Assembly: GCF_041435055.1 (NCBI RefSeq)
Contig: NZ_CP108002.1
Span: forward strand, 5,642,001-5,706,000
DNA length: 64,000 nt
Source of the DNA: Streptomyces sp. NBC_00341
GTDB lineage: Bacteria > Actinomycetota > Actinomycetes > Streptomycetales > Streptomycetaceae
Direction: 5' to 3'
Below, in pieces: positions 45,435-56,965 of this stretch. The translations under genes were made by a program, and so were the position numbers. How positions within the stretch are numbered: position 1 is the first letter of the stretch; the number at the start of each line of letters is the position of its first letter. The notes beneath the pieces were generated by a model. The model was not told the DNA's origin, did not search any database, and worked only from the letters and a program-made list of their open reading frames with translations.

Positions 45435-47723
45435 ATGGGGAAGACTTTGCTTGATTTAGCGTCATCAGCAGGCCTCAATGCGGCATTTGACGCGTCGGCT
45501 GCGGCGTTGATGACCGACGCCGGTCGGTGGGGCCTGGCCGAGGCCGTCGCGTTGGTGCGTACCGTACGAGAGGGCTGTACACCAGTACTCTCAGGCCCCG
45601 CCGAGCGTCTCCGACTGAGCGATGAGCTCAGTGAGCTCGCGCGTAGGGACGGGATTGTGAGAGCGCGTGTCGCTGCCTACGCTCGCCGCTACGGTCCTGC
45701 TGACTTCAAGGTCAAGGTGCCGAACATGCTTCTGTCGCGCACCGGGCCCTGGATCGACCGGGCCGACGTGTTCGACTGCCTCTTGAAGGAACGCGGACGC
45801 CCCGGGCACGGGTGCCGTGGCGCAGTCCTGCACGGAACCGGGGGTGTCGGGGCGAGCTCCTGTGCCATCGCGTTCGGCAAGGAGTACGCACAGCTTTTTG
45901 ATGATGGTCAGTTGTACGCCGACCTGCGAGGTTCTGCGCACACGACGATCTCGGCAGGTGAGGTGCTGAGACTATTTCTCGAGAAGCTCGGCATGCCCCG
46001 GGACGACGTCCCGTCCACCCCCGACCAGCGCGCGGAACGACTCCGGGAACTCACCTCCGGAAGGCGCCTGCTGGTGGTCCTGGACCACATCAGCGATGTC
46101 GATCAGGTCACTCCGCTGCTGACCGACGACGAGAACGTCTTCACCGTGGTGGTCTCTGCCAACGGTCCGATGCCCGAGCTGCCGCTGATGGAGGTGGAGA
46201 TCGGCCCGCTGCGTGACCGCTATCCGCACGAAATGGTCGCCTCGATCACCAGCGAGAAGCGCGTCAAGACCAACCGTCGTAAGGCCCGTACGGTGATTCA
46301 AATGTGCGAGGGATCCCCGTTCGCCCTGCAAGCTCTTGGTGAACACATGCGCCTTCGCCCCCAACGCAGTTGGGCGGAAGTCGAAGGCGAGTTCCGTGCC
46401 CTCGCCGGCGGTGTACCCGATGGGGATCCCGTTGCGCTGACTGTGCGATGGCTCACGCAGCAACTCGAAGTAGAGGAACGACAGCTCCTCACGCCACTCG
46501 TCATGCGCCCCTGGCCGTCGTTCACCAGCGCGCTCGCGGCCGAGGTCGTGGGAATCGGTGAGATCGAGGCCGAACGCATGCTGCGCCGCATGGCGAAGCT
46601 TGGACTCGTGAAGTCGTGCGGAACGGCCCGGTACACCATCCGTCCAACTGTCCGACGCCACCTGCCTGGCGTCATGGACGATGACGCGTCCAGGTGGGAC
46701 AGTGTCGTAGGTGCGACGCTGGACGCCTACCTGCGCCTGGCCGTCCACCTCGACTACATCGCGCTCCCGGAGCGGTGGCACCTGAATCCGATGCACGACG
46801 AGGTCAAGCTGCGGGCGCGCGCCGATCACGCTCGGCTCAGTGTCCAGCAGGCCCTTGCGAGGCTGCGCGAGGAGTTGCCCAATCTCCTCGAAGCCGTCCG
46901 TACCGCGCACGCGATGGGCGAGTGGGTCACGACCTGGCAGCTGGTCGATGCCCTATGGGCTCTGCAGCTGAAAGTCGGCTTCGCCGAGGTACTGCTCCCG
47001 GTCATAGGCCTGGCCATCGAAGCCGCCCAACGCTGCGGCAATGAGCGCGCGGAGTCGCGGATGTGCTTCCAGGCCGCCTTCGCGCACATGGCTCTCGGCC
47101 AGATGCGGCAGGCCGAGGGACAATTGGAGGCCGCGCTCGCCGTGGCCGAACGCGATGGCAATCTCCTCAGCAGGGCAAGTGTCCTGGAGGGCATGGCCCA
47201 GCTGAACCTGAACCGCTACACGACCAATCCGGTCCAGGGCCTGATCGACGGGGCGTTGGCCCTGCTGGAAAGCATTCCCGAAGACGACCCGGATCATAAT
47301 CACACCCCACGGGCCCGAGCGCTCCTTATCCAGTTCACCGGTCTCAGACACTTCCTCGACGGCGAGGAAGACGAGGCCCTCGACGCCTACCGTCGCGCGC
47401 TCCGCGAGTTCGGCAATGCGAAGGACACCTACAACCAGGCACGGGTACGGATGCGCATGGCACTGGTCCACCGTGCGCGCAAGCAGCCTGCCGTTGCGGC
47501 CGAAGCGCTCGACCGGGCGCTTGGGGTGCTGAACATCGATGCACCCGGCCAGATCCGCGCGGACGCCTCCGAGCAACGTGCCGCCTGCGCACGAGAGCTC
47601 GGTCGGGCGGACGAGGAGATCCATTTCCTCGAGACAGCGTTGCGGGACCACGAGGCGGATGAACGCCCCGCGGCCGCCATGAAAGTCCGGCAACTGATTG
47701 AGGATCGCTGCCGCGGTTACTGA
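45435..47723 (+). CDS. STAND (NB-ARC/TPR) protein with degenerate Walker A
   Basis: 762 residues from ATG 45435; the frame is open to 45240 but the extension is not protein-like. A helical N-terminus (1-125) precedes an NB-ARC-like NTPase. Walker A reads GTGGVGASS (134-142), with the essential Lys replaced by Ala; Walker B is LLVVLDH with a single Asp. A winged-helix-like part follows (about 355-400, ERQLLTPLVMRPWPS), then TPR repeats (520-750). It probably binds nucleotide weakly or not at all and acts as a scaffold or sensor. An 11-codon frame (ATG 45424) with a near ribosome site overlaps its start. Divergent from the nucleosidase operon. Confidence 0.82.
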   Translation: MGKTLLDLASSAGLNAAFDASAAALMTDAGRWGLAEAVALVRTVREGCTPVLSGPAERLRLSDELSELARRDGIVRARVAAYARRYGPADFKVKVPNMLLSRTGPWIDRADVFDCLLKERGRPGHGCRGAVLHGTGGVGASSCAIAFGKEYAQLFDDGQLYADLRGSAHTTISAGEVLRLFLEKLGMPRDDVPSTPDQRAERLRELTSGRRLLVVLDHISDVDQVTPLLTDDENVFTVVVSANGPMPELPLMEVEIGPLRDRYPHEMVASITSEKRVKTNRRKARTVIQMCEGSPFALQALGEHMRLRPQRSWAEVEGEFRALAGGVPDGDPVALTVRWLTQQLEVEERQLLTPLVMRPWPSFTSALAAEVVGIGEIEAERMLRRMAKLGLVKSCGTARYTIRPTVRRHLPGVMDDDASRWDSVVGATLDAYLRLAVHLDYIALPERWHLNPMHDEVKLRARADHARLSVQQALARLREELPNLLEAVRTAHAMGEWVTTWQLVDALWALQLKVGFAEVLLPVIGLAIEAAQRCGNERAESRMCFQAAFAHMALGQMRQAEGQLEAALAVAERDGNLLSRASVLEGMAQLNLNRYTTNPVQGLIDGALALLESIPEDDPDHNHTPRARALLIQFTGLRHFLDGEEDEALDAYRRALREFGNAKDTYNQARVRMRMALVHRARKQPAVAAEALDRALGVLNIDAPGQIRADASEQRAACARELGRADEEIHFLETALRDHEADERPAAAMKVRQLIEDRCRGY

Positions 47724-48059
47724 GGCTGAACTCGTGTTGTCGTAGGGGGTGACTGCGGGTCGGTAGCTGCGGTATCACCGGAGTCATACGGTTTCCACAC
47801 GGTGGTCCCAGCGCGGGCCGGTTCCATGGGCAGACTGCAAGACAGTGACTATTGCAGTGGAAGGTTTTCGGCTCCGCCCTCGTCGGTAACTGGTCGACCG
47901 TCCCGCGGATGTCGCGGCCGGGGCACGGCGTCCCAGGTGGGACTCGGGAGCAGAGTCCCCGGTGAAGCCCGTTCCCGGGCGCCGCCACCCGGCCGCGGTC
48001 CGGCGGACGCTGCTCGATCAAACTCTGTCCGGGGAACGAACCAGAAGCATTCCCGCACC
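47724..48059. other. Intergenic stretch, no gene recognised
   Basis: 336 bases after the STAND gene. Codon bias is absent in all frames and no strong hairpin, repeat or promoter pair was seen. Confidence 0.4.
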
Positions 48060-48296
48060 TTAGGAGCGGGCTCGGCCGACGCCGTTGGCAAGGGCGTCGA
48101 CGAAGGCCCCGGGGTCGGTGACGGTCAACTCCCCCTTCAGCTCCGCGCGGCCGATCCTGGCACCCTGATGCTTGGCTGTCAGGCTCAGCTTGGGTATGCC
48201 CCGCCGACTCGCGCATGCCAGGTCCCCGTACTCTTTCCAGGCTGTGGGCAATGTCGTCGACCGGTAGCAGACGGAGCCCGGGCCTTTCGGCCGCAT
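48060..48296 (-). CDS. Possible small hypothetical protein or gene fragment
   Basis: 78 codons from ATG 48296. The last 45 residues (LSLTAKHQGARIGRAELKGE, followed by LTVTDPGAFVDALANGVGR) have the look of a real C-terminal domain. The N-terminus (MRPKGPGSVCYRSTTLP) does not, and no ribosome site is seen. It may be the remnant of a larger gene. Family not recognised. Confidence 0.35.
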   Translation of the reverse strand: MRPKGPGSVCYRSTTLPTAWKEYGDLACASRRGIPKLSLTAKHQGARIGRAELKGELTVTDPGAFVDALANGVGRARS

Positions 48297-48375
48297 GCGC
48301 GGGTCGGCTGAGCCAAGTGACGGTTACCCGTCTGAATACCTCAAGGCATGTGTGACGATCACTGTGGAGGTCAGA

Positions 48376-48789
48376 ATGAACTCGCTGAGGGTGGATGTCC
48401 TGGCCTTCGACGCGCCGTGCGAGCGGTGTTCGTTCTCCTTTTGGTGGGTATTCGCACTGTTGCCCTCTCATAGGCCTCGGGGCGACGAGTTCACCACCAC
48501 GGACTTTCCCGCAGCGGTTGAGACGGCCCGCGACATCCTCGCGGACCCGGACAGCGAGCCAGGCCTCCGCGAGCAGTTGGCTGACAGGCCGGCGTGGCAG
48601 CGCGGGCGAGGGTTCAACCCCAACCGCTGCGCCTCCTGTGGGCACCAAGCCGACTGGCACACGTTTGAGAAGATCGTTGACCAGGCCCTTTACGGAGGCT
48701 GGATTTATGCCGCTGTGGGCCGGGTTCCCGTGGAACGTTGGCGTGCGATCAGGGGTGGCGGGCAAGGGGTCAGCTGGCCGTACTGCTGA
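48376..48789 (+). CDS. Hypothetical zinc-ribbon-like protein
   Basis: 137 residues from ATG 48376 with a very good GGAGG six bases upstream; the frame is open further upstream but the ribosome site decides. Two Cys pairs (CERCSFSFWW near the start and CASCGHQADWH in the middle) could bind zinc. The centre is acidic (RDILADPDSEPGLREQL). Not a family I recognise. It lies in the accessory block, alone between the STAND gene and the Uma2 gene. Confidence 0.65.
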   Translation: MNSLRVDVLAFDAPCERCSFSFWWVFALLPSHRPRGDEFTTTDFPAAVETARDILADPDSEPGLREQLADRPAWQRGRGFNPNRCASCGHQADWHTFEKIVDQALYGGWIYAAVGRVPVERWRAIRGGGQGVSWPYC

Positions 48790-48943
48790 CGCTGCCCATG
48801 CGTGCACCATCGCCTACCTGAAGAATTGGTTTGGTAGGAGGTTTGCCAGGTCCGGAGATGGAAGACGCCTCGATCGGACTGCGAAGTAGCACGATGCGTG
48901 CGTTAAAGGTCAAGCATCGATGGTGGACGATTTCTCGGTGCCC

Positions 48944-49510
48944 CTACAAGACGCCAAGATCGACCGTGACAGGGAATGGTGCGGTGGCCTTCACCGTGCC
49001 GGTGAACATCTCGCCGTCCCGGTAGGCCTTGGTGGCGGGGTCGAGGACGTAGGTGTAGATGATGGGAACACCGGTGGCGGCCTGCTCGACCCGCCAGTAG
49101 AAGGGGATCCCGGCCTTGGCGTACTGGTCCACCTTCACGACTCGGTCGGTGGTCTCAGAGCCGGGCGAGACGACCTCGACGACCAGAAGCACGTGCTCCG
49201 GGCGAGTGGGCGTGAGGTCGATGGTCTCTGCCCGATACACGGTGACGTCCGGGCGGCGGTTGGTGAGCGGAACGTCCTGCAGGCGTACGTCGAAGTCCGT
49301 GTCGGCGTTCCAGTCCTCGCCTGCCGCGGTGTCCAGGGCATTGGCCAGGATCCGGGCCAGCCGGTTGTGCCGTTTTGAGGCGCTCGGGCTCACGACGACC
49401 ATCCCGTCCACGATCTCGATGCCGGCACACTGCTCCTCGGACCAGGAGTCGTACTGCTCCGCGCTGACCTGCGTATGCATCCACGCGGGCGCCACCATCT
49501 CGGCGGCCAT
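48944..49510 (-). CDS. Uma2-family (DUF820) putative restriction-like endonuclease
   Basis: 188 residues from ATG 49510 with GGAGG six bases upstream. The PD-(D/E)xK-like core is seen: [19 protein letters not shown], then [12 protein letters not shown] (Asp) and [17 protein letters not shown] (ExV with conserved E and S), followed by [16 protein letters not shown]. This is the standard Uma2 layout. Family members are abundant in streptomycetes and cyanobacteria, and are suspected to be nucleases; their role is unknown. Confidence 0.88.
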   Translation of the reverse strand: MAAEMVAPAWMHTQVSAEQYDSWSEEQCAGIEIVDGMVVVSPSASKRHNRLARILANALDTAAGEDWNADTDFDVRLQDVPLTNRRPDVTVYRAETIDLTPTRPEHVLLVVEVVSPGSETTDRVVKVDQYAKAGIPFYWRVEQAATGVPIIYTYVLDPATKAYRDGEMFTGTVKATAPFPVTVDLGVL

Positions 49511-49649
49511 GGTGTACCTCCTTCGAGGAGCTTCCGTAGTTTCGGCGCTGCTGGGCCCAGCCTACTGTCGCGTGATGCCGGGGTGCCCGATTCGGATGAG
49601 GGCGGCGGGCCTCGCCAATGGGGTTGGGCATTGTGAGAGGCTGAATCGC

Positions 49650-51668
<2,019 letters not shown>

Positions 51669-51674
51669 GGCCCG

Positions 51675-52313
51675 TCACAGCAGCAGCCCGCCCTCCAGCG
51701 TGTCGAGCGCCTCGTTGATCAGGACGATCAGGTCGCCCTCCTGATCGTGCTCTCCCCAGTACAGCGTCACCTCGCGCAGGGCGCCGAGCACCGCCGCGAC
51801 GAAGACCCGGATCCTCAGGTCGTCCGCGCCGCGGCCGGTGCGGTCGGCGAGCACCTGGGAGAGGATCTTCGCCGTGTCCGACATGGTCTCCGTCATCCGT
51901 GCCCGGATGGCGGGGACCTCGACCATCAGCCGGGTGCGCTCGCGCAGTTCCTCGTTCTCCGTGGCGATGAACGAGGACAGCGTCTCGACCATCATCAACC
52001 GCACGGAGACCAGGGGCGGTTCATCGGCCGGACGGCTCCGCAGCGACGCTTCCATGATCGGGTCGTACTCGTCGGTGAGGACGATGTCCTCCTTGGTCGC
52101 GAAGTACCGGAAGACCGTGCTCGGCGAGACCTCCGCCGCCTCCGCGATCTGCTCGATGGTCGTCGCGTCGTACCCCTGCTCGGCGATCAGCCGGTAGGTC
52201 GCCTTCCGGATGGCGACCCGGGTCCTGAGCTTCTTGCGCTCGCGCAGCCCCATCGGGGGCTGTGCGCCGGGTGCGGTGGGAGGGGTGTGAGAGGTGGCGG
52301 CCATGGTCGCCAT
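51675..52313 (-). CDS. TetR-family regulator of the adjacent MFS exporter
   Basis: 212 residues. A Thr/Pro-rich N-terminus precedes the TetR HTH (ATTIEQIAEAAEVSPSTVFRY, written in two parts: ATTIEQIAEAAEVSPS and TVFRYFATKEDIV). The rest is a helical ligand-binding domain. An internal start (MGLRERKKLRTRV) is possible. It begins two bases past the stop of the MFS gene, so the two are one operon. It probably represses the shared promoter through the palindrome at 53871. Confidence 0.92.
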   Translation of the reverse strand: MATMAATSHTPPTAPGAQPPMGLRERKKLRTRVAIRKATYRLIAEQGYDATTIEQIAEAAEVSPSTVFRYFATKEDIVLTDEYDPIMEASLRSRPADEPPLVSVRLMMVETLSSFIATENEELRERTRLMVEVPAIRARMTETMSDTAKILSQVLADRTGRGADDLRIRVFVAAVLGALREVTLYWGEHDQEGDLIVLINEALDTLEGGLLL

Positions 52314-52315
52314 TG

Positions 52316-53833
52316 TCAGGCATCGACGGGGGTGGCGGCCACGTCGGCCGGCTCCTCGCGCCTCGGCTTCGGGGTGGTCAGGAAGGCTCCGACCAGCAGG
52401 GCGCTGACCAGTGCGGTGGCGCCGATGACGAGCATGACCAGGCTCATGCCGTGCAGATAGGCGGCGTCGGCGGAGTCCGCGAGCCGCTGTACCCCGAGCT
52501 TCGCCGCGACGGCGTGGGCGGCGACGACCGAGTCCCCGGCCGTGTCCGCCGCGGCGGCCGGCAGCCCCGCGGTGTCGAGCCGGCCGCTGTAGGCGCCGGC
52601 GAGCAGGCTGCCCAGCAGGGCGATCCCGAGCGCGCTGCCCGTCTGGCGCACGGTCATCAGCAGTCCCGAACCGCTGCCCGCCCGGTCCGGGGGCAGGGCG
52701 CCCAGCGCGGCGTCCATGGCGGGCACGACGGCGAAGCCGAAGCCGAAGCCCGCGATGGAGAGCCAGAGCGCGGTGAAGCCGTAGCCGCTGTCGACCGTCG
52801 TACGGCTGCCGAGGAGCGCGGCGAAGGCGAGCACGACGAGTCCGGCCGACATCGTCGCGCGGGCCCCGAAGCGTGCGTTGACCGGGCCGCCCGCCCGCGA
52901 GGCGACGATCAGCCCGCCCATCATCGGCAGCATCCGTACGCCCGTGCCGAAGGCGTCGTTGCCCAGTACGGCCTGGAGGTAGCCGGGCAGGATGAACATC
53001 AGCCCGGCCAGTACGAACATCACGAGTGTCGCGGCGAGCGTGCTGAGCAGGAACGTCCGCTGCCGCAGCAGGTCCATGTCGAGCATCGGGCGGGTGGCCT
53101 TGCGCTCACGCAGGACGAGTGCGGCGATCAGGAGCACGGCGGCGGCCAGCACCGCCAGGACCAGCGGGTCGCCCCAGCCGCGGCCCGGCGCCTCGATGAC
53201 CGCGTAGATCAGGGTGCCGAGGCCGGTGGCGGTCAGCACGGTGGAGACGAGGTCGACCCTGGGGGCCGCGGGGTCGCGCGTCTCGGGGAGCAGGAACACG
53301 CAGGCGGTGACGCCGATGCCCACCATGGGCACGTTGACCACGAAGACCGAGCCCCACCAGAAGTGGTCGAGCAGCCAGCCGCCCAGGATCGGGCCGAGCG
53401 GCATGCCGAGCGCGGAGGCGGCCGAGACGATGCCGATGGCCTTCATCCGGTCCTTCGGCTCCCCGAACAACGAGGGCAGTACGGCCATGGCGAGCGGCAT
53501 CACGAGGGCGCCTCCGACCCCCATCACGCAGCGGGCCGCGATCACGGTCGGCACGTCGGTGGCGAACGTGCCGATGACCGAGCCGACGAGGAAGACGCCG
53601 AGGCCAGTGATGAGCATCCGGCGTCGCCCGAAGCGGTCCCCGAGCAGACCCGCCGGAAGCATCAGCGCGGCGAACACGACGACGTACGCGTCGGCCATCC
53701 ACTGCTGCTGGCCGGTGGTGGCGCCGAGATCACCGGCCATGGTCGGCAGCGCCACATTGAGGATGGTCATGTCGAAGCCCAGGACGAGCATGCTCGCCAC
53801 CAGCGCGCCCAGGGCCCACCAGCGTCGGTTCAT
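52316..53833 (-). CDS. MFS drug exporter, DHA2 (14-TM) family
   Basis: 505 residues with about 14 hydrophobic helices. Motif A-like sequence GLLGDRFGRRRML follows helix 2, the drug:H+ antiporter motif C-like GGALVMPLAMAVLP appears in helix 5, and the first helix carries DMTILNVALPTMAGDLG, a DHA2 hallmark. It exports toxic compounds using the proton gradient. It is co-transcribed with the TetR gene downstream; the promoter region holds a repressor-size palindrome. Confidence 0.93.
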   Translation of the reverse strand: MNRRWWALGALVASMLVLGFDMTILNVALPTMAGDLGATTGQQQWMADAYVVVFAALMLPAGLLGDRFGRRRMLITGLGVFLVGSVIGTFATDVPTVIAARCVMGVGGALVMPLAMAVLPSLFGEPKDRMKAIGIVSAASALGMPLGPILGGWLLDHFWWGSVFVVNVPMVGIGVTACVFLLPETRDPAAPRVDLVSTVLTATGLGTLIYAVIEAPGRGWGDPLVLAVLAAAVLLIAALVLRERKATRPMLDMDLLRQRTFLLSTLAATLVMFVLAGLMFILPGYLQAVLGNDAFGTGVRMLPMMGGLIVASRAGGPVNARFGARATMSAGLVVLAFAALLGSRTTVDSGYGFTALWLSIAGFGFGFAVVPAMDAALGALPPDRAGSGSGLLMTVRQTGSALGIALLGSLLAGAYSGRLDTAGLPAAAADTAGDSVVAAHAVAAKLGVQRLADSADAAYLHGMSLVMLVIGATALVSALLVGAFLTTPKPRREEPADVAATPVDA

Positions 53834-53870
53834 GGCGTACTCCTTTGAGGGTTGCAGTCAAGTGACAGTA

Positions 53871-53890
53871 ACTCTCAAAAGATTGTGAGT
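53871..53890. promoter_or_regulatory. Operator-like palindrome in the MFS/TetR promoter
   Basis: ACTCTCAAAAGATTGTGAGT has eight-base arms with one mismatch. On the minus strand it lies between TTGACA (53895-53890) and a TACTGT -10-like box (53870-53865), so a bound TetR dimer would block RNA polymerase. Confidence 0.5.
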
Positions 53891-53929
53891 GTCAACATAG
53901 GTCCCGTGCTCCCGGTGTCCGGGCATGCG

Positions 53930-53961
53930 AAAGGGCCGCGGCTCGAACGCCGCGGCCCTTT
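53930..53961 (-). terminator. Terminator of the PAQR gene
   Basis: A 12-bp perfect stem AAAGGGCCGCGG / CCGCGGCCCTTT with an eight-base loop, seven bases past the stop of the minus-strand gene. The outer A:T pairs supply a short U-run. Confidence 0.8.
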
Positions 53962-53968
53962 GCGGGTT

Positions 53969-54670
53969 TCAGCTCTGGTTGTACGCCACCAGGGAGATGC
54001 CGACGTAGTGCACGATGAACGCCGCCAGGGTCAGCGAGTGGAAGACCTCGTGGAAACCGAACCAGCGCGGTGACGGATTCGGCCGCTTGATGCCGTAGAT
54101 CACGCCGCCGGCGCTGTACAGCACCCCGCCGACGACCACCAGCACCAGCACCGCGATCCCGCCGGTCCGCATGAAGTCCGGCAGGAAGAAGACCGCGGCC
54201 CAGCCCATCGCGATGTAGCAGGGCGTGTAGAGCCAGCGCGGGGCGCCGACCCAGAACACCCGGAAGGCGATGCCCGCGACCGCCGCGCCCCAGACCGCCC
54301 ACAGCAGCGGGGTCCCGGTGGAGCGGGGCAGGAGCAGCAGGGTCAGCGGCGTGTACGTGCCCGCGATGATCAGGAAGATGTTGGCGTGGTCCAGCCTGCG
54401 CAGCACCGCCTCGCCGCGCGGTCCCCAGGTGCCGCGGTGGTAGACGGCGCTCACGCCGAACAGCAGGCACGCGGTCAGGATGTAGACCCCGCAGGCGATC
54501 CGGCCGCGGGTGGTGTCCGTGAGCGCGATGAGCACGATGCCGGCGATCAGGACCGCGGGGAACATGCCGGCGTGCAGCCAGCCGCGCATCCGCGGCTTCA
54601 GCTCGACATCGTCGGTTCCGGCTGGTTCCAGCCCGGTGGGCTCGGGCGCGGCGGCAGCGGCAGCAGTCAT
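53969..54670 (-). CDS. Hemolysin III/PAQR family membrane protein
   Basis: 233 residues from ATG 54670; upstream in-frame codons are not family-like. After an Ala-rich start there are seven membrane helices. PAQR signatures are present: SAVYHRGTWG (His), LDHANIFLIIAGTYTP and the C-terminal FHEVFHSLTLAAFIVHY with the metal-binding His pair. The family includes bacterial hemolysin III and eukaryotic adiponectin receptors, thought to be zinc-dependent hydrolases. The mRNA may be leaderless. Confidence 0.9.
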   Translation of the reverse strand: MTAAAAAAPEPTGLEPAGTDDVELKPRMRGWLHAGMFPAVLIAGIVLIALTDTTRGRIACGVYILTACLLFGVSAVYHRGTWGPRGEAVLRRLDHANIFLIIAGTYTPLTLLLLPRSTGTPLLWAVWGAAVAGIAFRVFWVGAPRWLYTPCYIAMGWAAVFFLPDFMRTGGIAVLVLVVVGGVLYSAGGVIYGIKRPNPSPRWFGFHEVFHSLTLAAFIVHYVGISLVAYNQS

Positions 54671-54676
54671 TCCCGC

Positions 54677-54698
54677 ATCGTACCTACGCCACCGTAGG
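54677..54698 (-). promoter_or_regulatory. PAQR promoter: -10 box and overlapping inverted repeat
   Basis: On the minus strand TACGAT (54682-54677) is followed by six bases and the ATG, fitting a leaderless mRNA. Immediately upstream, CCTACG-CCAC-CGTAGG (54683-54698) is a perfect 6-4-6 inverted repeat within the spacer, a typical repressor position. Confidence 0.45.
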
Positions 54699-54881
54699 TT
54701 GCGGATATGAGTGGTGATGCTCACGTGGGCGGCCCCCTGGACATATGGGCGGAACGGTCGGATGATCAAATGAGTGCGGTCGGCACCGGATGAGCGCCAG
54801 GGGAAATCCGAAAGGGTAGAAGCATCCGGGTCGCAGCCCCCACGGGGCCTACCAGACAGACACCCTCATCAAGGAGCGATC

Positions 54882-56708
54882 GTGGCGCGCGACATCGCGG
54901 CTCCCCTCACTGTTCCCACCAACCACCAGGAGCTCGTCTCCTGGGTCGACGAGATCGCAGCCCTCACCGAGCCGGACCGAGTGGTCTGGTGCGACGGCTC
55001 CGAGTCCGAGTACGAGCGCCTGTGCGGGGAGCTCGTGGCCAAGGGCACGTTCACCAAGCTCGACGAGATCAAGCGCCCGAACTCCTACTACGCCGCCTCC
55101 GACCCGAGCGACGTCGCACGGGTCGAGACCCGTACGTTCATCTGCTCCGAGAAGGAGGAGGACGCCGGTCCGACGAACCACTGGAAGGACCCCGCGGAGA
55201 TGCGGGAGATCTTCGTGGGCGACAAGGGTGTCTTCCGCGGCTCCATGCGCGGCCGCATCATGTACGTCGTGCCCTTCTGCATGGGCCCCGTCGGCTCGCC
55301 GCTCTCCGCGATCGGCGTCGAGATCACCGACTCCGCGTACGTCGCCGTCTCCATGCGCACCATGACCCGCATGGGACAGCCGGTCCTCGACGAGCTCGGC
55401 ACCGACGGATTCTTCGTCAAGGCCGTCCACACGCTGGGCGCACCCCTGGAGGAGGGCGAGGCCGACGTTCCGTGGCCCTGCAACTCCACCAAGTACATCT
55501 CGCACTTCCCCGAGGACCGCGAGATCTGGTCCTACGGCTCCGGCTACGGCGGCAACGCCCTGCTCGGCAAGAAGTGCTACGCGCTGCGCATCGCCTCCGT
55601 CATGGCACGCGACGAGGGCTGGCTCGCGGAGCACATGCTGATCCTTAAGCTCACGCCCCCGCGCGGGGAGTCGAAGTACGTGGCGGCAGCGTTCCCCTCC
55701 GCCTGCGGCAAGACGAACCTCGCCATGCTGGAGCCCACGATCTCCGGCTGGACCGTCGAGACCATCGGTGACGACATCGCCTGGATGCGGTTCGGCGAGG
55801 ACGGCCGGCTCTACGCGATCAACCCCGAGGCCGGTTTCTTCGGCGTCGCGCCCGGCACCGGCGAGCACACCAACGCCAACGCCATGAAGACCATGTGGGG
55901 CAACTCGGTCTTCACCAACGTCGCGCTCACCGACGACGGCGACGTCTGGTGGGAGGGCATGACGGAGGAGCCGCCCGCGCACCTCACGGACTGGAAGGGC
56001 AACGACTGGACCCCCGAGTCCGGTACGCCCGCCGCCCACCCCAACGCCCGCTTCACCGTCCCGGCCGGCCAGTGCCCGATCATCGCGCCCGAGTGGGAGG
56101 ACCCCAAGGGCGTGCCGATCTCGGCCATCCTCTTCGGCGGCCGCCGCGCCTCTGCCGTACCGCTGGTCACCGAGTCCTTCAACTGGCAGCACGGGGTCTT
56201 CCTCGGCGCCAACGTCGCCTCCGAGAAGACCGCCGCCGCCGAGGGCAAGGTCGGTGAGCTGCGCCGCGACCCGTTCGCCATGCTGCCGTTCTGCGGCTAC
56301 AACATGGGCGACTACATGAAGCACTGGATCAAGGTCGGCGCGGACAAGCCGGACCAGTCCAAGCTCCCGAAGATCTACTACGTGAACTGGTTCCGCAAGA
56401 ACGAGGCCGGCAAGTTCGTCTGGCCCGGCTTCGGTGAGAACAGCCGCGTCCTGAAGTGGATCGTCGAGCGGCTGGAGGGCAAGGCCGAGGGCGTCGAGAC
56501 CCCGATCGGCATCCTGCCGGCCAAGGGCTCGATCGACACCGAGGGCCTCGACCTCTCCGAGTCCGACCTGGACTTCCTGCTCAAGGTCGACAAGGAGGTC
56601 TGGCGCGAGGAGGCGGCGCTGGTCCCCGAGCACCTCAACACCTTCGGGGACCACACGCCGAAGGAGCTGTGGGACGAGTACCGCGCCCTGGTCCAGCGCC
56701 TGGGCTGA
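54882..56708 (+). CDS. pckG: Phosphoenolpyruvate carboxykinase (GTP)
   Basis: 608 residues from GTG with AAGGAG five bases upstream. The GTP-type enzyme is identified by [13 protein letters not shown] (P-loop with the hyper-reactive Cys) and the metal/substrate segments [17 protein letters not shown] and [12 protein letters not shown]. It converts oxaloacetate and GTP to PEP, the first step of gluconeogenesis, and replenishes PEP for growth on acids. A 14-bp terminator follows. Confidence 0.97.
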   Translation: MARDIAAPLTVPTNHQELVSWVDEIAALTEPDRVVWCDGSESEYERLCGELVAKGTFTKLDEIKRPNSYYAASDPSDVARVETRTFICSEKEEDAGPTNHWKDPAEMREIFVGDKGVFRGSMRGRIMYVVPFCMGPVGSPLSAIGVEITDSAYVAVSMRTMTRMGQPVLDELGTDGFFVKAVHTLGAPLEEGEADVPWPCNSTKYISHFPEDREIWSYGSGYGGNALLGKKCYALRIASVMARDEGWLAEHMLILKLTPPRGESKYVAAAFPSACGKTNLAMLEPTISGWTVETIGDDIAWMRFGEDGRLYAINPEAGFFGVAPGTGEHTNANAMKTMWGNSVFTNVALTDDGDVWWEGMTEEPPAHLTDWKGNDWTPESGTPAAHPNARFTVPAGQCPIIAPEWEDPKGVPISAILFGGRRASAVPLVTESFNWQHGVFLGANVASEKTAAAEGKVGELRRDPFAMLPFCGYNMGDYMKHWIKVGADKPDQSKLPKIYYVNWFRKNEAGKFVWPGFGENSRVLKWIVERLEGKAEGVETPIGILPAKGSIDTEGLDLSESDLDFLLKVDKEVWREEAALVPEHLNTFGDHTPKELWDEYRALVQRLG

Positions 56709-56740
56709 GGTCCTGGTCCAGCGCCGGCTGTACGGTGAGA

Positions 56741-56773
56741 CGGCCCCCGGAACCGCACAGGTTCCGGGGGCCG
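56741..56773 (+). terminator. Terminator of pckG
   Basis: CGGCCCCCGGAACC and its perfect 14-base complement with loop GCACA, 32 bases after the stop. Confidence 0.8.
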
Positions 56774-56965
56774 CGCCGTGCGCGCGCCCAGGGGTGGGAG
56801 TTCGGGGACGGGGGGACACGCATGACGGTCCGCCGCTCTTTCCGCGGCGGCGCAATGCCCTGTCACGCCGTCAGGTGATCCTGATCGTGGCGGCGACCCC
56901 ATAGCCCGTGGCAGGAATGCGTGGCACCCGGCCCACGCGCCTCTACGGCACGTGGACCGGGGCCG

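Noticed and set aside
45151..45465. 104-codon minus-strand frame in the divergent region
   Set aside because: Overlaps the STAND start, has no ribosome site and no recognisable domain.
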